Origin: Tanytarsus gracilentus
Taxonomy: Eukaryota; Arthropoda; Insecta; Diptera; Chironomidae
DNA length: 64,000 nucleotides
NCBI GenBank assembly: GCA_038502055.1
Contig: JAXRKN010000028.1
Coordinates: 310,001 to 374,000, forward strand
Direction: 5' to 3'
Shown: positions 40,622 through 54,900 of the stretch, piece after piece
How the letters are laid out: each line of letters opens with the position of its first letter
How positions within the stretch are numbered: position 1 is the stretch's first letter
Notes under the pieces: model-generated
Told to the model about the DNA's origin: nothing
Database searches by the model: none
What the model saw: the letters and a program-made list of their open reading frames with translations, nothing else
Position numbers and translations under genes: made by a program

Positions 40622-43600
40622 ATGACGGAAGCAGTGTCAATGCAATCAATGCCGGCCACACCGCCACCCCAAAATCATCTAAATCTTCAGCAAGGTGATT
40701 TAGTGTGGTTCGATGGCGGCTTCGGATTTCATTTTCCCGGAGAAATTATTGAAGTTCATCGTGCTGCACAAATTGTCATCGTCTCGGCACTCATTGATGG
40801 AAAAGTAAGTTTAACATTAGAAAAAAAATCCAGTCACGTTATGTGAGAATAAATTTCTTGCAATATTTGTGAGTTCAGGTTTCATATGAACAGTTTCAAA
40901 ACCGGATTATATTTTTCTTGCATCCGAGTGCATTCTAATGGCACACATTGTGAGATCAGTTTTGTATCATCACTCGGGTGCCTCACACATAAAACATATC
41001 CATCGATCAAAGTGTTGCAAAGTTTAAAAGGAAGTGAAGATTTAAATTTTAGAAATTCGATAAATTTTCAAATCAATTAATTTTCTATGGCTTCAATCAA
41101 AAATTATCATGAACTCTGATTTGATCGCTGTGTTGCCAAAATATATTCCGTGAACTTAATTTCACTCCCATTGCTAACGAAAATATTATGATTTAACTTT
41201 CGAATGATAAATTTCGCATTTGATATGCTCGCAAAAAAACCTTTCACTACGATCATGTGCAACTTAACAATTTTTTCTTCACGAAATATGGATTTGAACG
41301 ATGAGAATTGTTAGATTTTATTTGGAATCGTGGCAAAAAGGACACGACACATCACCTTCAGCCTCATTGCTTCTCCTCTCGCCTCGCGTTCGACGACGTC
41401 AAAGAATACCGAAAATGGAAGAGCTCGAAGAACGTGATGATCAAGTTAGTTGTGTCGATGATGACGATGCTGATGAAACTGTGCAGTTGGATCAGAAGGA
41501 AAAGGCAAAGAAAAAGTTCTATTGGAAATATCGCTATCCGCCAACTGTTAAGAAATTATCTACACTCTGCAGCGATGTTCTTGCGAAATATGTTAGAGCT
41601 ATAAAAAAATTGTTCATCGAGATACAGAAAAATTACTGTGAGGTTCTCAGAAAATTTGCTCACAGTAATTTTAAAAATTTAATATAAAATTAATTAATTT
41701 TTAATATTTTTTCCAGCCACAAACCTTCACACTCGGTTTAGCTGACGGCAATTTTATGCCGCGCCAAGATTTGGGCAAAAATGGCGTTGACGACCTGACA
41801 CAAATCACGGATCTTCACGAGGCATCGCTCTTGTGGAATCTTCGATTGAGATACGATAACTTAAACTCAAATGGCATCTACACATATTGCGGTAGTATTT
41901 TGATTGCCGTCAATCCATATAAAATGTATCCCGACCTTTATGGACTGGAAATGGCAAAAAAATATGTCGGATTGCCGGTCGGCTCCCTCCCACCCCACCT
42001 CTTTGCCATAGGTGAGGCAGCACATTCCGCATTGCCTGCTCCGCAAGTTGTTGTAATTAGTGGCGAATCAGGTTCAGGCAAGACCGAGTCGACCAAACTG
42101 GTTATGCAATATTTAGCGGCAATTGCATCTGGCGCTTCGTCGGCCTCCGCTGTCATTACCGAGCAAATTCTCGAGGCAAATCCAATTTTAGAGGCATTTG
42201 GAAATGCCATAACGCTAAAGAACGACAACTCGAGTCGTTTTGGAAAATATTTGGAGATTTATTTCAAGTCAGGTGCCATTATTGGTGCGAAAATAACTCA
42301 ATATCTACTCGAAAAGTCTCGGATAGTCACGCAAGCACAAGGCGAACGAAATTACCACGTTTTTTATGAGCTACTCGGTGGACTGAGCGAAGCGGAAAGA
42401 GCAAAATATGGATTACTCGAGGCGGACAAATACTTTTACTTGAATCAAGGCAATTCCGATTGTTCGCCTAATGGTCGAGTCGATTGGAATTCACTGCAAG
42501 GTGCCATGCAAGTTCTCGGTCTGTCCGAGAGCGAGCGAGAGGGAATCGTGAGAGTGCTCGCAGCAGTACTTCACTTGGGTAATGTCTACTTTCATCGAAG
42601 ACAATTAAAGCATGGATCTGAGGGAGTCGAGCTGGGATCTAATGCCGAAGTTAAATGGGCCGGTAAGTAATTGGCTTTCTAAATGATAAATTAACTGCGA
42701 ACCATTTTAAAGTGAATGGAAAAGAGATAGGAAATGGTATCGCTTAGTGATAAATCGGATGAGCGTGTGCGGAAAAATTGTTTTTGATTAAAAATTTAGT
42801 GTCAATCGCATCTAAAAAGTCACACACACAAATCTTAATTACAAAACTTTCTCTTACAGCTCACTTACTTCAAATTCCCTCCGAGGGACTAATGCGTTCA
42901 TTGACATCGCGTATAACTGAAACGCGGAGTGAAATTTTGCATACGCCTTTGACAATTGATCAGGCATTGGATACGAGAGATGCTTTCGCGAAGGCACTCT
43001 ACTCGAGTCTCTTTAATTGGTAAATTTTGCACTTTGTCGCTAATTGACTCGATCAATGTTGAGAATTTTTTTCAGGCTCGTCTTAAGAATAAATTCTATC
43101 ATCCATAAAGGTGGAACGCACGATGCGCATCGAATATCAATTTTGGACATTTTTGGCTTCGAGTGTATGGTTGAGAATTCATTCGAGCAACTTTGCATTA
43201 ATTATGCAAATGAAAGCTTACATTTGTATTTCAACAAGCACATTTTTAAACTCGAACAGGCTGAATATGCGAAAGAGAGATTGGAATGGACGCAGTTGGG
43301 ATGGGAAGACAATTTGCCAGGTATGCAAAAATTCTTTCTTTTCTTCTAATCGCATTTTAATTTGATTTTAATTTTACTCAGTGATTCATTTGCTGGCGAA
43401 AAAACCTCATGGAATCTTTCACATTCTCGACGATGAATCGAACTTTCCACGTGCCACTGACAGCAGTTTCTTAGAGAAATGTCACTACAATCATGCCCTC
43501 AATGAGTTGTACTCACGACCACGCATAGGTGCGATATATTTTTTCAAGCCATGTGCTGACATTTAAAATTTTAAAATTCTCCCTTTAAAATGAGTATTTA

Positions 43601-46600
43601 AAATTTTAATTGCCCTCACACGCAAACGCCTGTTTATAATTTTTATATTTTTGTCGCTCTACTCGTAGGCGCTCAAGAGTTTGGCATAAATCACTATGCA
43701 GGTCAAGTTTGGTACACGGTTGATGGATTTTTGGAAAAGAATCGCGATGCATTGCGTCAAGATGTACTTGAATTACTCACAGCTAGTAATGAGCCATTGG
43801 TTGAGGAAATGACGCGACAATTGAGAGCTCAGCGTGATCATGGCAAGAGCTTACCACGCGGACCTAATGGACGATTTGTCACAATGAAACCGAGAACACC
43901 AACAGTGTCAGCTCGATTTTCGGACTCTCTTCAAAATCTTATGGCAACGATGGCTAAATGCAATCCGTGGTTTGTTCGATGCATCAAACCTAATCATGAT
44001 AAACAAGCACTTCGAATGGACATGCCATGCGTTCTCAATCAACTTCGATATCTTGGCATGCTCGACACTGTTCAAATTCGTCAGCGTGGCTATCCAGTAA
44101 GATTGAAATTTCAACGTTTTGTTGATCGCTATCGACATGCATTGAGAAAGCCAATTCCTCGAGGAATTCCATATCGTGACATTTGCAGACTAATTCTTGA
44201 GTCAATCCAAAATACCGAAGACGATTATCAGATTGGTGCAACAAGAGTTTTTGTTAGAGAAAGACTCCATAGAACTCTTGAGAATGGACGTGCTAATCGT
44301 CTCAAAAATGCTGCTGTCATAATTCAAAAGAATGTTAAGCACTTCTTGAACAAGAAGAAAAAACAACGCGAACAGCAAAGTGCGTTGATAATTCAGAAAA
44401 ATTGGAGGGGTTACAGGCAACGCAGACAGTTCGAAGATCTTCGATATGGAGTTGTTAAAGCTCAATCACTTTTCCGTGGACGTAAAGAGAGAAAACGTTA
44501 TGCTAAAATTAAAAATGAACTCAAGAGACGACGCGATGTTGAGAAACTTCACAAGGAACGTGCGGTTCAGAGAATACAAAAGGAGCAAATGCATGAGAGG
44601 AATCAAGTTGTTCACTTGGATGTTCCCGCTGAACTCGCTTTCATATTTTCTAAAATTGATGCTCATCAACCAGTTCACGGTGACAGACATTTAGTGAAAG
44701 TTCTCGGCACAATTCCTGGACCAATGAAATCTTCTGAATTACCAAGTGATCTTGACCAATTTGCATTTGGTAAATTCAGCTCAGTTTATTGCAATGGCAT
44801 TCAGCTTCAAACCAGAAAGGAGCCGATTACTACTCCATTCTTGTCACGTGCTGCATCAAAAGATCAAGACTTTCAAGATGCCGTTTCGATCTTTAAACTT
44901 ATTCTCAGATGGACTGGTGATTCATCGCTTGATGGTAACAAAGACAAAGCTCTTGCCGATTATATCGTTCATAAGGGTCTTGCTAGCAAAGGACTCAGAG
45001 ATGAAATTCTCGTTCAACTCTGCAATCAAGCGTATCATGCTGATGAACATCATGCAAACCGCATATGGCAACTTATGTCACATTGTTTGTCTAGTTTCCA
45101 ACCCGGAGCTGCTTTCAGCAAATATCTAATGAAATTTATTACTGATCATGCACCGCCCACACAACGCGAGCTATTGCTTAAGAAACTATTGCGAACAAGC
45201 AATCAATCTCCGTCGAGAGTTTTTCCACCAACGTGGCTCGAATGGTGAGTTTAAAAAGTTACTTAAGACATTTAATCATTTAATTAAATTTTTAGGCGCG
45301 CATCATCAAGAAACTCTGACATTGCATTGAGTTTAATTTTCCCTGACAATAGCCTCCAAACTGTTGCCATTGATCAGTGGACAACATGCGAGGAAGCGGC
45401 TGGGTTGAGCTTAGCTATGCTCACTAATGGATTTCAAACGCAAGGATGGACAGTTGTTATGGAAGATGGAGGTGTTATCACTGACACATGTGGACTCGAT
45501 TATGTTCTTGATTTAGTTGGTGAAAAAGAATTGTTGCCTGCATTTCCGGCCATTAAAAATGATTTATTAAAAACTAAGAAATCATCAGGACCATTGACAC
45601 CGACAAGATCTAGTGACGTCGAGCCAAGTAGTCCAACTAAAAAGCGTCCACAAAATAAACCTCCAGATCCTCCATATCAACGCAACTCTTCACTAAATAA
45701 TGATATAATTATGACAACTGATCAAGTCATTTCGAGAAATTCAGTTGATAAAATGGAACGTGAAGAAATTCATGCAGTTTATGCTCAACGGCAAGAAGGA
45801 CCCAATAGAAAAAATTCCATGGATCTTCTCTCGCATAGTTCAGCACTTAATGCGAGATATTTTGAGATTGATAAATCACGATCGAGATCTCTCGATAATT
45901 TAATAAATTCAGACACAGAATCAACACCGCAAGTACCAGAAGTTATTGTTGAGCCATTGCAAGATTTGGGATTATCGCAATCGCGATTAAATGATCGTTA
46001 TCACTCGGTTGAGAGATTAGCACCATTAAAGCAACCCGCACCAAGATACTTGAAGCCACCTTCAGTTGGGAAAATTCCTCGTGGATTAGACAGCTATGGA
46101 AAATTCATGGAACGTAATGAAATGATCACAAGATCTTCTGCCATGTCTGACACATCGGAAGCGCCAAGTTTAGCGAGTCATGTAAGAAGACTTCGAGTCC
46201 CATCGCAAGCAAGTGATGTTGATCAATTTCTCGATGATTTATTCAGTCCCGTTTTGGACACACAGCTCGATGAACTTTCAGATGCTCGCTCCTTAGCTGC
46301 GAGCATCAGAGGTGGCGATGATTATCGAGTTTATACAGAAGCACCATTATTTTTAAATGATGACATTAACACGCTTGAAAATGTTAATTTATTGTGTCGA
46401 GTTATTAAAGGAGGTGGAAGTGATGACAAAGAAACATCATCGAAAACTCCAATGATACCAGATGAATCTCTAGATGAGTACATAACGGATCTTTTTCAGC
46501 CAATATTTTTAAATGAAAACATTAGAAATTTGGGTGAGATGGAAGAGTTAGTTGGTGCCATCAAAGGCGGTTCCGAAGATCCTTATCAGACTCAAGTTCA

Positions 46601-48934
46601 AAGGGCATTTTTAGAGTCAGCCATGCAACAAAATATTCAAATTCAACAGCAATTGATGCAACAAAATCAAGCACTTCAAACATTACTCAATCAGCAAGCT
46701 GAAGAGAAAAGAGCTCAAAGTGGCTCAAAAGAAGTTCAGAAAAATGTAAAATCACGTAAATCAGAATCGTCGGAGGGATTTAATGCACCGCCTCCTCCAC
46801 CTCCAATGCCACCACAAAATTTATGGGCAGACCCATTGGAAATTAGGCCATTCTTAGATCCATATGGAAGAGCAAAAACAGTGAGAATAGGAAAATGGCG
46901 ATGGCCACCACCGAACGCAATTGATCAAGCCGATTCATCTGAAAATTTTATGTCATTTAAAATGCGTCAAAATCAAAGAAAAATGACACCACAAGCTCAT
47001 GGTAGTCACGATATAATTGAGTGGGATGAATATGATTCCAATATAAGCAATGGCAATGGTCATCATGTTGAGAAACCGAAGGAAAAATTCAAACCTGAGC
47101 CTCAGAATAATAAAAGCATTCCGGTGGCGAGACTTCAAAAGAGAAGCTTCGATATTGGAGCTGAACGTCCGCAACCTGGAAGTGTTGGAAAGCTCAAACT
47201 CAGCACTGAGATGAGACAAAGATTGGAACTTGTCACTGCTGGTCATTCAGTTAGATCTACAACCAGCACAAAATCGGAGCAACCAGCAAAGCTCGATGAC
47301 ACGAGGAGAATGATGTTGGAGCAACAACTTGGTGGAATGCGCCGAGAAGCTCCAAAATCAACGAAACCTTTCATGCCACCACCAAGCATTGCACCTCCAC
47401 CGCCGCCAGTTCGACCACAACAGAATAAGGAAAAGATTCCATCATTTGTGCAGCGACATGAACGCGACACTTTCGGCGTCAAAGACTTTAATGACTCTTG
47501 GGGAAGAGCTGAAGTTGCTAAATTAGATGCAATGTATGACGCGAATCGAAGATCAAGATCACACTCGAGAGAACGTGAACACTTTTCGGAGTCTGTTTGG
47601 GATCGAAGTGAGGTTGAGGGACCTCCGTCTAATGGTGAGTTCGTCAAGTTTTAAAAATACTTTTAATAATAAATTTTAATCATTTTTAGACGAACAATTT
47701 CGCTCAAATTTACGTGACAAAAATCGTCAAAGTGAATTGACACAAATTCAACGTGAACGTGAGAGCAACATGGTCTATCAGCCCAAATTGTCCAAGACCT
47801 CGACACCTTTGGAGAAGGCCACATTTAAAACACACATGTTCTCGCAACAAAAGATCCAAGAGAGGGAAAGAAAAATGTCAGCATCGACTGTGCCATCAAT
47901 TAAGGATAAGCATGATGATAGTGACTACATTATCGATGATTTCGCAACGCCATCAATTCCAAAGCCTGTTTTGGCACCAATGCTTAAGAGTCCATCGTCG
48001 TGTTTGACTTACAACAATCGAGTCGGATGGAAGTTGAAAGTTAAGAAAGAAGTTTTTAGACCCAACGAACAAATTGGACCGCCAATAATTCTCGATCTAC
48101 TTTTCGCTCAAATTGTCACCGATATCACAGGTCCGTGCTTGAGAATGTCTGTCAAAGAAAAGAGACAGGCAATGTCGTTCTTAAGCAGTCATGGCGTCAA
48201 TCTTGAGAACGTCAAGGGTCAAGCGGTGAGAAACATTGTCAAACGTCAATTAGTCGAAATGGCAAGAACGTGGCCACTTTATTTCTCTCGATTGTTCATC
48301 GTCAATGGCTCACCACAATTTCCCGACGTCTCAATTCTCGCCATTCACCAAAGTGGCATTTTCCTCGGCCGCAAAGAGAACGAATCACTTGTCGTGCTGA
48401 AACCCATCATGTTTAGTGACTTGCAAAACGCCATCACATTACCACGACCACAAGCATTACAGTTAAATCTGAGAAATGGAAACCGATATGCACTTCATGC
48501 ATCGAGAGCTCAGGCAATTCAAAATATGATACAGTCATTCCTTCAAGAGTTTAAATTGGTGAGTTTTGTTTTAAATTTTTGGTGAATGAATTTTTTAAAA
48601 TTTAAATTTTGAATTTGTCAAAAAATGAGTAAATTTTCAAAAAGCTTAAAAAAGCTTTGAAAGCTCTAATTCGTCGCCATTCTCGCAATTTCCACATATC
48701 ATTGCATCGCCACTTTTCGTGCTGTCTGGCGGCATTTTAAAAAAGAGAAAAAATTTCATTTCTGCAACAATTATTTCATGATCATCATCATCTCACTACC
48801 CTAAATACACACATTGTACACAACCGACTGAATGTTGCGTTTTCTCTCTTGAAAGTAAAAAGAAGAAAAAGTGCAATAAAGCGTGAGCTTCGTCGGCGAT
48901 GATTTTCTTTTCGCTTTTTAACGCTGAGAGTACT

Positions 48935-48989
<55 letters not shown>

Positions 48990-51900
48990 ATGTAAAGTGA
49001 AAATCAATGATTATAATGTTCAGCAAAGAGAGTAAGAGAGGAAAAATTGATGACGATGATCGTGAGCGAAGAAAAAAGAGAGCTCGAGACGCGCATTTTG
49101 CGGTTTGTTATCTTCTTGTGTGCATTGGACACCATCGGAAGCAATTAAATGAAAAAAAAGAGAAAATTCACTCGATGCTCAACTGTGCTTCGAGTAGCAC
49201 ATGCATAGTGTGAAGTGTTGAAGATCAGTTTGTGGATTTTTTCGTAGTGTCGTTTAGTTGAGCTCAAGACGCCTCAAAGTCCGAACCGCGAATTTTTAAT
49301 GTGAATTCAATTGTGAAATTTTAATTTGTTGCAATTTTTCAAATTCTCTAAATTTCCTTATCGAACATACAATATCTACATACACACTCTAATTAAGGTG
49401 AAATCAATTCTGGTGAATTAAAATAAAAGAAAGTTTCGTTATAATAAAAAATTATTTTACTGTTTTAAAAAAATAATTACACATCTATGAAAATTGTGGC
49501 ATCCGCTGAGTTAGTGGATGATGAAAAGTGACCACATAAAAAAGTTTGTTTTAATTAATTCAGTGGCTTTGAAGAAATAGAGTTCAGTGCAATATGTTTT
49601 GAGGCAATTAACGAAAAAAAATTAAACTGTCGAAAAAACTCCACTAAAAAAAATTAATAAATGAAATCATGAGCAACGATTCGACATTGCATAACTCATA
49701 CAAATGCTATGATTCTATTCCGACACCCAGTCCAACTGCTCTTGACGATTCGAAGCGAGGCAGTGGAAGCAACAATGTGAATTTCATGCATCAGTCGTTT
49801 CCATCGAACGCAAACAATAACAACAGTACTGCAGCCAATTTGCTTCGCACTGCATCACTTGATAGTCTGATTAATTCATCAGAGCAGGATAGTGGCAGCA
49901 ATCGCTCGGATGATGATGATGATGAAGATGTGATTTCCGACTCGGACTCACTAACTGAGCTCTCGAATATTTGTGATAATAATAGCAAAAATTGTAGTTA
50001 TAAAGAAAGCATCGAGAGTTGCGTCGATTATGAGATCGAACGGAGAAGTGACATTGAAGAGTTAAAGAACGGACTAGAACCGCCAAAGGAACCTGTGATT
50101 CAAGCTTATTTGGAGAAGTGTCATATAAAGTGTGAATATAAAAATTGCTGCTTCAAAAAGTCGAGCATCGAAAGTGAAACTAAAAAATCGTCCTCGAGTC
50201 AAAATCAAACCAAATCGAATTTATCGTCGCGTAGAAATAGCATTGCGAGTGCAGTCTCGGCAAGTCGAATGGAGACGATACTCGAAGAGCCGGTTGAGCC
50301 AAAAGTGTCGGTTAAAGAAATATTGGCACGGTTCGAGACACTCCGTGAGGCGGCTGAGGTAATGAGAGTGAAAAAATTAGATGAATGTGATCATGATAGG
50401 AAAAAAAATTGTAGCATGTAATGACATTTTTTACGGTGTAGTTTGTTATTTGGTTAAAATTAGCAAAAAAAGTGGAAAATTACATTATTAAAGTTACGAG
50501 GAAATTTAATTTTTATGTATGCGGATATTAAAGTCCATAAAACCTAAAACAAGAAAAAATTTCACAAAATTTCTTCCGCTCAAATGTAGATCATTATTAC
50601 ATGTGTGCACTAAAAGTGAACATTTTGCACATTTCACCACGCTTCGCTTCTTTTTTCATGATGTATATGACCCGCTGAAAGATTTATTAGTGAAAGCACC
50701 CGAAAAGCAATTAATTACAATTTAAATTGTAAGAAAAAAATTCTCTTCAATTAATTTTTCTGTGAATTATTTTCTAGTGACCTAAATGCTGGACTATGAG
50801 CAATGTTTCATAATTTTCTAATTAAATTTAGGCTTTATTTTAATGGAATTTAACAGACGAGTGGGTTTTAAATAATGAATTTTAATGACTCATAATTTAA
50901 TGCGTGCCCAAAAATTTCGATAATTTATTCAAAAAATTCATAGAAATATTTTTTAGTGCACACTCAGTAAAAATTCGCAAAACGATCCAACATTATCTAA
51001 ATTTAAGCTGTTAAGCAATATTTGATATTAACTTCTTCTTCTTATTCGATGATGCTTTCGCACATATTGGAAACTTTCACCACATTTTAACTAATTTAAA
51101 TAAGATTTTTGACAATTGAAAATTTACTCCGAACAAAAATATCAAATCAACCACGAAATGATGTTATATTATTTTTTATTATTAGCAATTAATGAATTAT
51201 TTCATGGAGTGGATAAAGTGTGAATAATCCGTTTAATTAAATTATTTTTTAATTATTCCGCATTTAGACACAGTCAAAAGGCTCATCCGCTGCATTGAAT
51301 TTGAAAAATGCCGTCGCAGCGAGTGAAAAGCTCGAGATAAATCTCACATCATCACAATCGCCCCAACAACATCAGCAGCATGCTCATCACAATGGACATT
51401 CGCATAATAATGAGAAGACAATGATGGAGAAAAATGTCGTCACAAATAATCATAATTTGAATGATGATGAAATAATTGAGAAGAATGACATCATAATGAC
51501 TAGTGCGGTACAGCAGAACGGTCATCACAAGTCGAGCATTAATAATCAACAGCATCAACAGCATGAGGTGGTGATACATCAAGATGAAAGTTCACAAACA
51601 TCCATCACGAAACATTCACTGCTTCAATTCGCCATGCAGCACTTTAATAACGAGTGAGTACTTAATTTTATTTTAAATGTTCTCGAAAAATTTTCGCAAA
51701 GATCTCACATCTGCTTGTTTATTGCTGCTTAATTTTATGAAGACTTAATTAACTCGCAAAAAAATTATAACTACGTAAATTCTAACGGAAAAATTTATTT
51801 GAAAAAATTATCGACAGTTAGCCTTAAAATGTTTATTATCATTTTTATGTTAAAAAGTATTTGTGAAATCTTAATAGACTCAACTCGAACACCAATTTAA

Positions 51901-54900
51901 TTTTTTGAGGTTAAGAAATTTATAAAGCGATAAAAGCAAAAAATTTGAACTATTTTTAATATCGGATTGACCTCTTGGCTTTATAACGCGGTGTTTTCAT
52001 AAAATAAAGAAACTTTTTCGGATTTTATTTTCGGTTAATAAAAAATAAATTAAATCTTACAAAATTTAAGACATTTTAAAAAACTAATTTTAATTTTGAT
52101 TTTTTTAATTAGATTTTTTCTATCAAATAATTTGATTAGAGTTTCGTGAAGAAGGCAAAGTCGATATCAACGGGAAAAAAATCAAACCAAACTCAATTAC
52201 AATAAGTTTAAAAAATTTAGTGTGAACTTTTCACAACTCATGATTGTGTAGTCACCCTAGAACTGTCTTAGAAAACGAAAAATTATATAAACACGTAAAA
52301 ATTGCTAACTAGCTGCGCTGCTACCGAAAATTACTTTCAAGTTGCTTAACCAACAAAACAATAAACGCGATAATTTTTCATACCAAATTATTTTTACTAA
52401 ATACACACATTAAAGCTCAATTTTTCTTTCTTTCATCTCATATATGTGCGCTTCTATTAGAGAAGAAAAAAATTTCCGCGCGATGAATTTTTTTATATGT
52501 TGGGCTAATAAAATTAACTGTAACTCAGCACTGATACATAAACAATGTTAAATATAATAAAAAAAGGGGATAAAATCTAAATTACGTCACTTTTTAAAAT
52601 TGAAAATAGAAATTAGAATTTTTTGTCTTTCTTAGTTTTCTAAATAAATTTAAAAAAAATAATTAAAAATTTAAATCAATGTGACGTAATTTTTGAACGA
52701 CTCCCTAAACACCACAAAAGAAAAGATCTAAGGCGAAGCTCGGCCTCTAAGCGATTAAACAACAGTCGATGTGTGCTGTTTGAGTGAGACAGAGAATTTC
52801 GTGCTAGATTTCTTAAAGAGGCTTAAGTTGAACAAAATGCAGTTTTCACTTTCTCAAAATGTTCGATACGATCAGAAATTATTATGATTGACAGCTTCAT
52901 TTTCCAGATATTAAAATCGCACGTTTACATGTACAAGCTGATGTGAGTTCGATTTTAGTGTGAAATTTTATTTACTTAAAATGCTTCGAAAGTTTTTCTG
53001 CTTCAAATGGCAAGAAGGCAAAAAAAGAGTTTTAATTTAATTAAATTTAAATTTTCCAACTTTTCAGCTCGCAGGAAGATTCACCAAAAAGTCGATCGGA
53101 AAAATCACCGTCGGTCGATCGACGATTGCATGCAGCTGATTTGGTTAAATGGCAAAATTATCCGCTCACACATCCGCTTCTAAAGCTACCGCCAGAGCTT
53201 ACACCACTCGCTCTCGAATGCTTCGAGTGTGTCATGAGATATTGCGGTGACATGCAGGTGGATCATGAATTTACCGAAGTCAAGTGTGTCTACACAATTT
53301 TAATGGTTAGTTTTTTTAATTATTTTAAATTTCATATTTATGTAAACTTTTTTCTCCTCCCAGCATTGTCACAAGCACCTAATACTACGCGATGAAGTCT
53401 ATTGTCAACTCATGAAGCAAACAACCGCAAATCGATCAACATGCTCCGACTCGTGTCAACGTGCATGGCGTCTATTGTCTATTTTAGCCGCATATTTTGG
53501 ATGTTCGGAGTCACTTAAACCATACTTAATTGAGCACCTCACATCAGCGGCTTCGGATAGAAGAAAGTCGAGTCACGGAACTGCGCAAGTTTGTCTCACA
53601 AATCTCAGAAAAACAAATAAATATGGAGGAAGGAAGAATGTGAGTTTTGCAAATTTCCATGAGCACATTTTTATAAAAATTTAATAAATTTTAAAGGTCC
53701 CAAGTGTCGAGGAAGTTACTGCAGTATCAGCAGGTCGATCGGCACGAAGACAAATTTATCGTTTACCAGGCGGTGCCGAAAGAATTGTTAATACTAGGTG
53801 AATTTTAATAATTTAATAATTTAACGGCTTTTATAAATTTACATTTATTTACAGATGTTCAACCGTCGTTGCTGACGTCATCACAGAGCTCTGCTCACTC
53901 CTCGGTATTGAGTCAGAAGCAGAACAACAAGAGTTTTCACTCTATTGCATCGTTCAAGGCGATGCGTTCACAATGCCATTATCTTTCGACGATTACATCC
54001 TCGATGTCACCACAGAATTACTTAAATCTGGTCAGCCATTCTACTTGATCTTCTGCAGATCGGTTTGGCACTTTCAACTCAAGAGAGATCCAGCTCCAAC
54101 GCCCTTGTACATTGAGGTGCTTTTCAATCAAGTTGCACCGGATTATTTGGAGGGTTTATTACTCGAAATTCCCAACATTGGAGCACCAACACCGGATTAT
54201 GTTAGAGATATGGCAAGAATCGCTGCTATTCTACACAGAGCCGCTGACTTAAATCACATACCGGTGAGAGTGGTGTTAATTATTTTTAATCGTGTCCATT
54301 ACTTTTAATTATTTTTTTTTACAGGTAATGAAGGAAATTAAATTTTTGCTGCCAAAACCAGCGTTGAGTTTGAGAGAAATTAAACCCGGCCAGTGGGTAA
54401 ATTTGGGTGAGTTCTTTCAATAAATTTGCATGTAATCTAAATTTACACACTTTCGAATTTTCATAGTGCAATCTGTATGGGGTTCAGTATCGCCGCTTTC
54501 ACCACTTCAGTGCAAGGCTCAATTTTTATCGGTGCTATCGGCATGGCCACTCTTTGGAAGTAGCTTTTTCGCTGTTAAAAGAGTTTATGGTGATGACATT
54601 ATGCTACCTGATGAGACAAATAACGGTCCATTGTGGAGAGAGTTGATTTTAGCTCTAAACCGTCGCGGTGTCTTCTTCCTCGATTCGAACACGCACGAAA
54701 CTCTCCATCATTGGCATTTCATTGAAATTATTTCAACTAGAAAGGTAAAAATAAATTTTTAAATATTTAAAAATTTAACTGAAATAATTTAATTTTTTCA
54801 GGTTCGATCTGAGGATGGACTTTTGTTCTTAGACATGAAAGTGGGCAACCTCCTACAACAGAACGTCATTCGAGTGCAAACCGAGCAAGCTCATGAGATC

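Noticed and set aside
40880..40940. Exon reading VSYEQFQNRIIFFLHPSAF after the first myosin exon
   Set aside because: It has an acceptor and the right phase but hits a stop after 19 codons. The motor exon at 41717 joins directly and restores the conserved sequence.
49007..49213. Basic 68-codon frame in the myosin intron
   Set aside because: No homology and no splice phase match. It follows the GA repeat and lies in the probable promoter/leader region.
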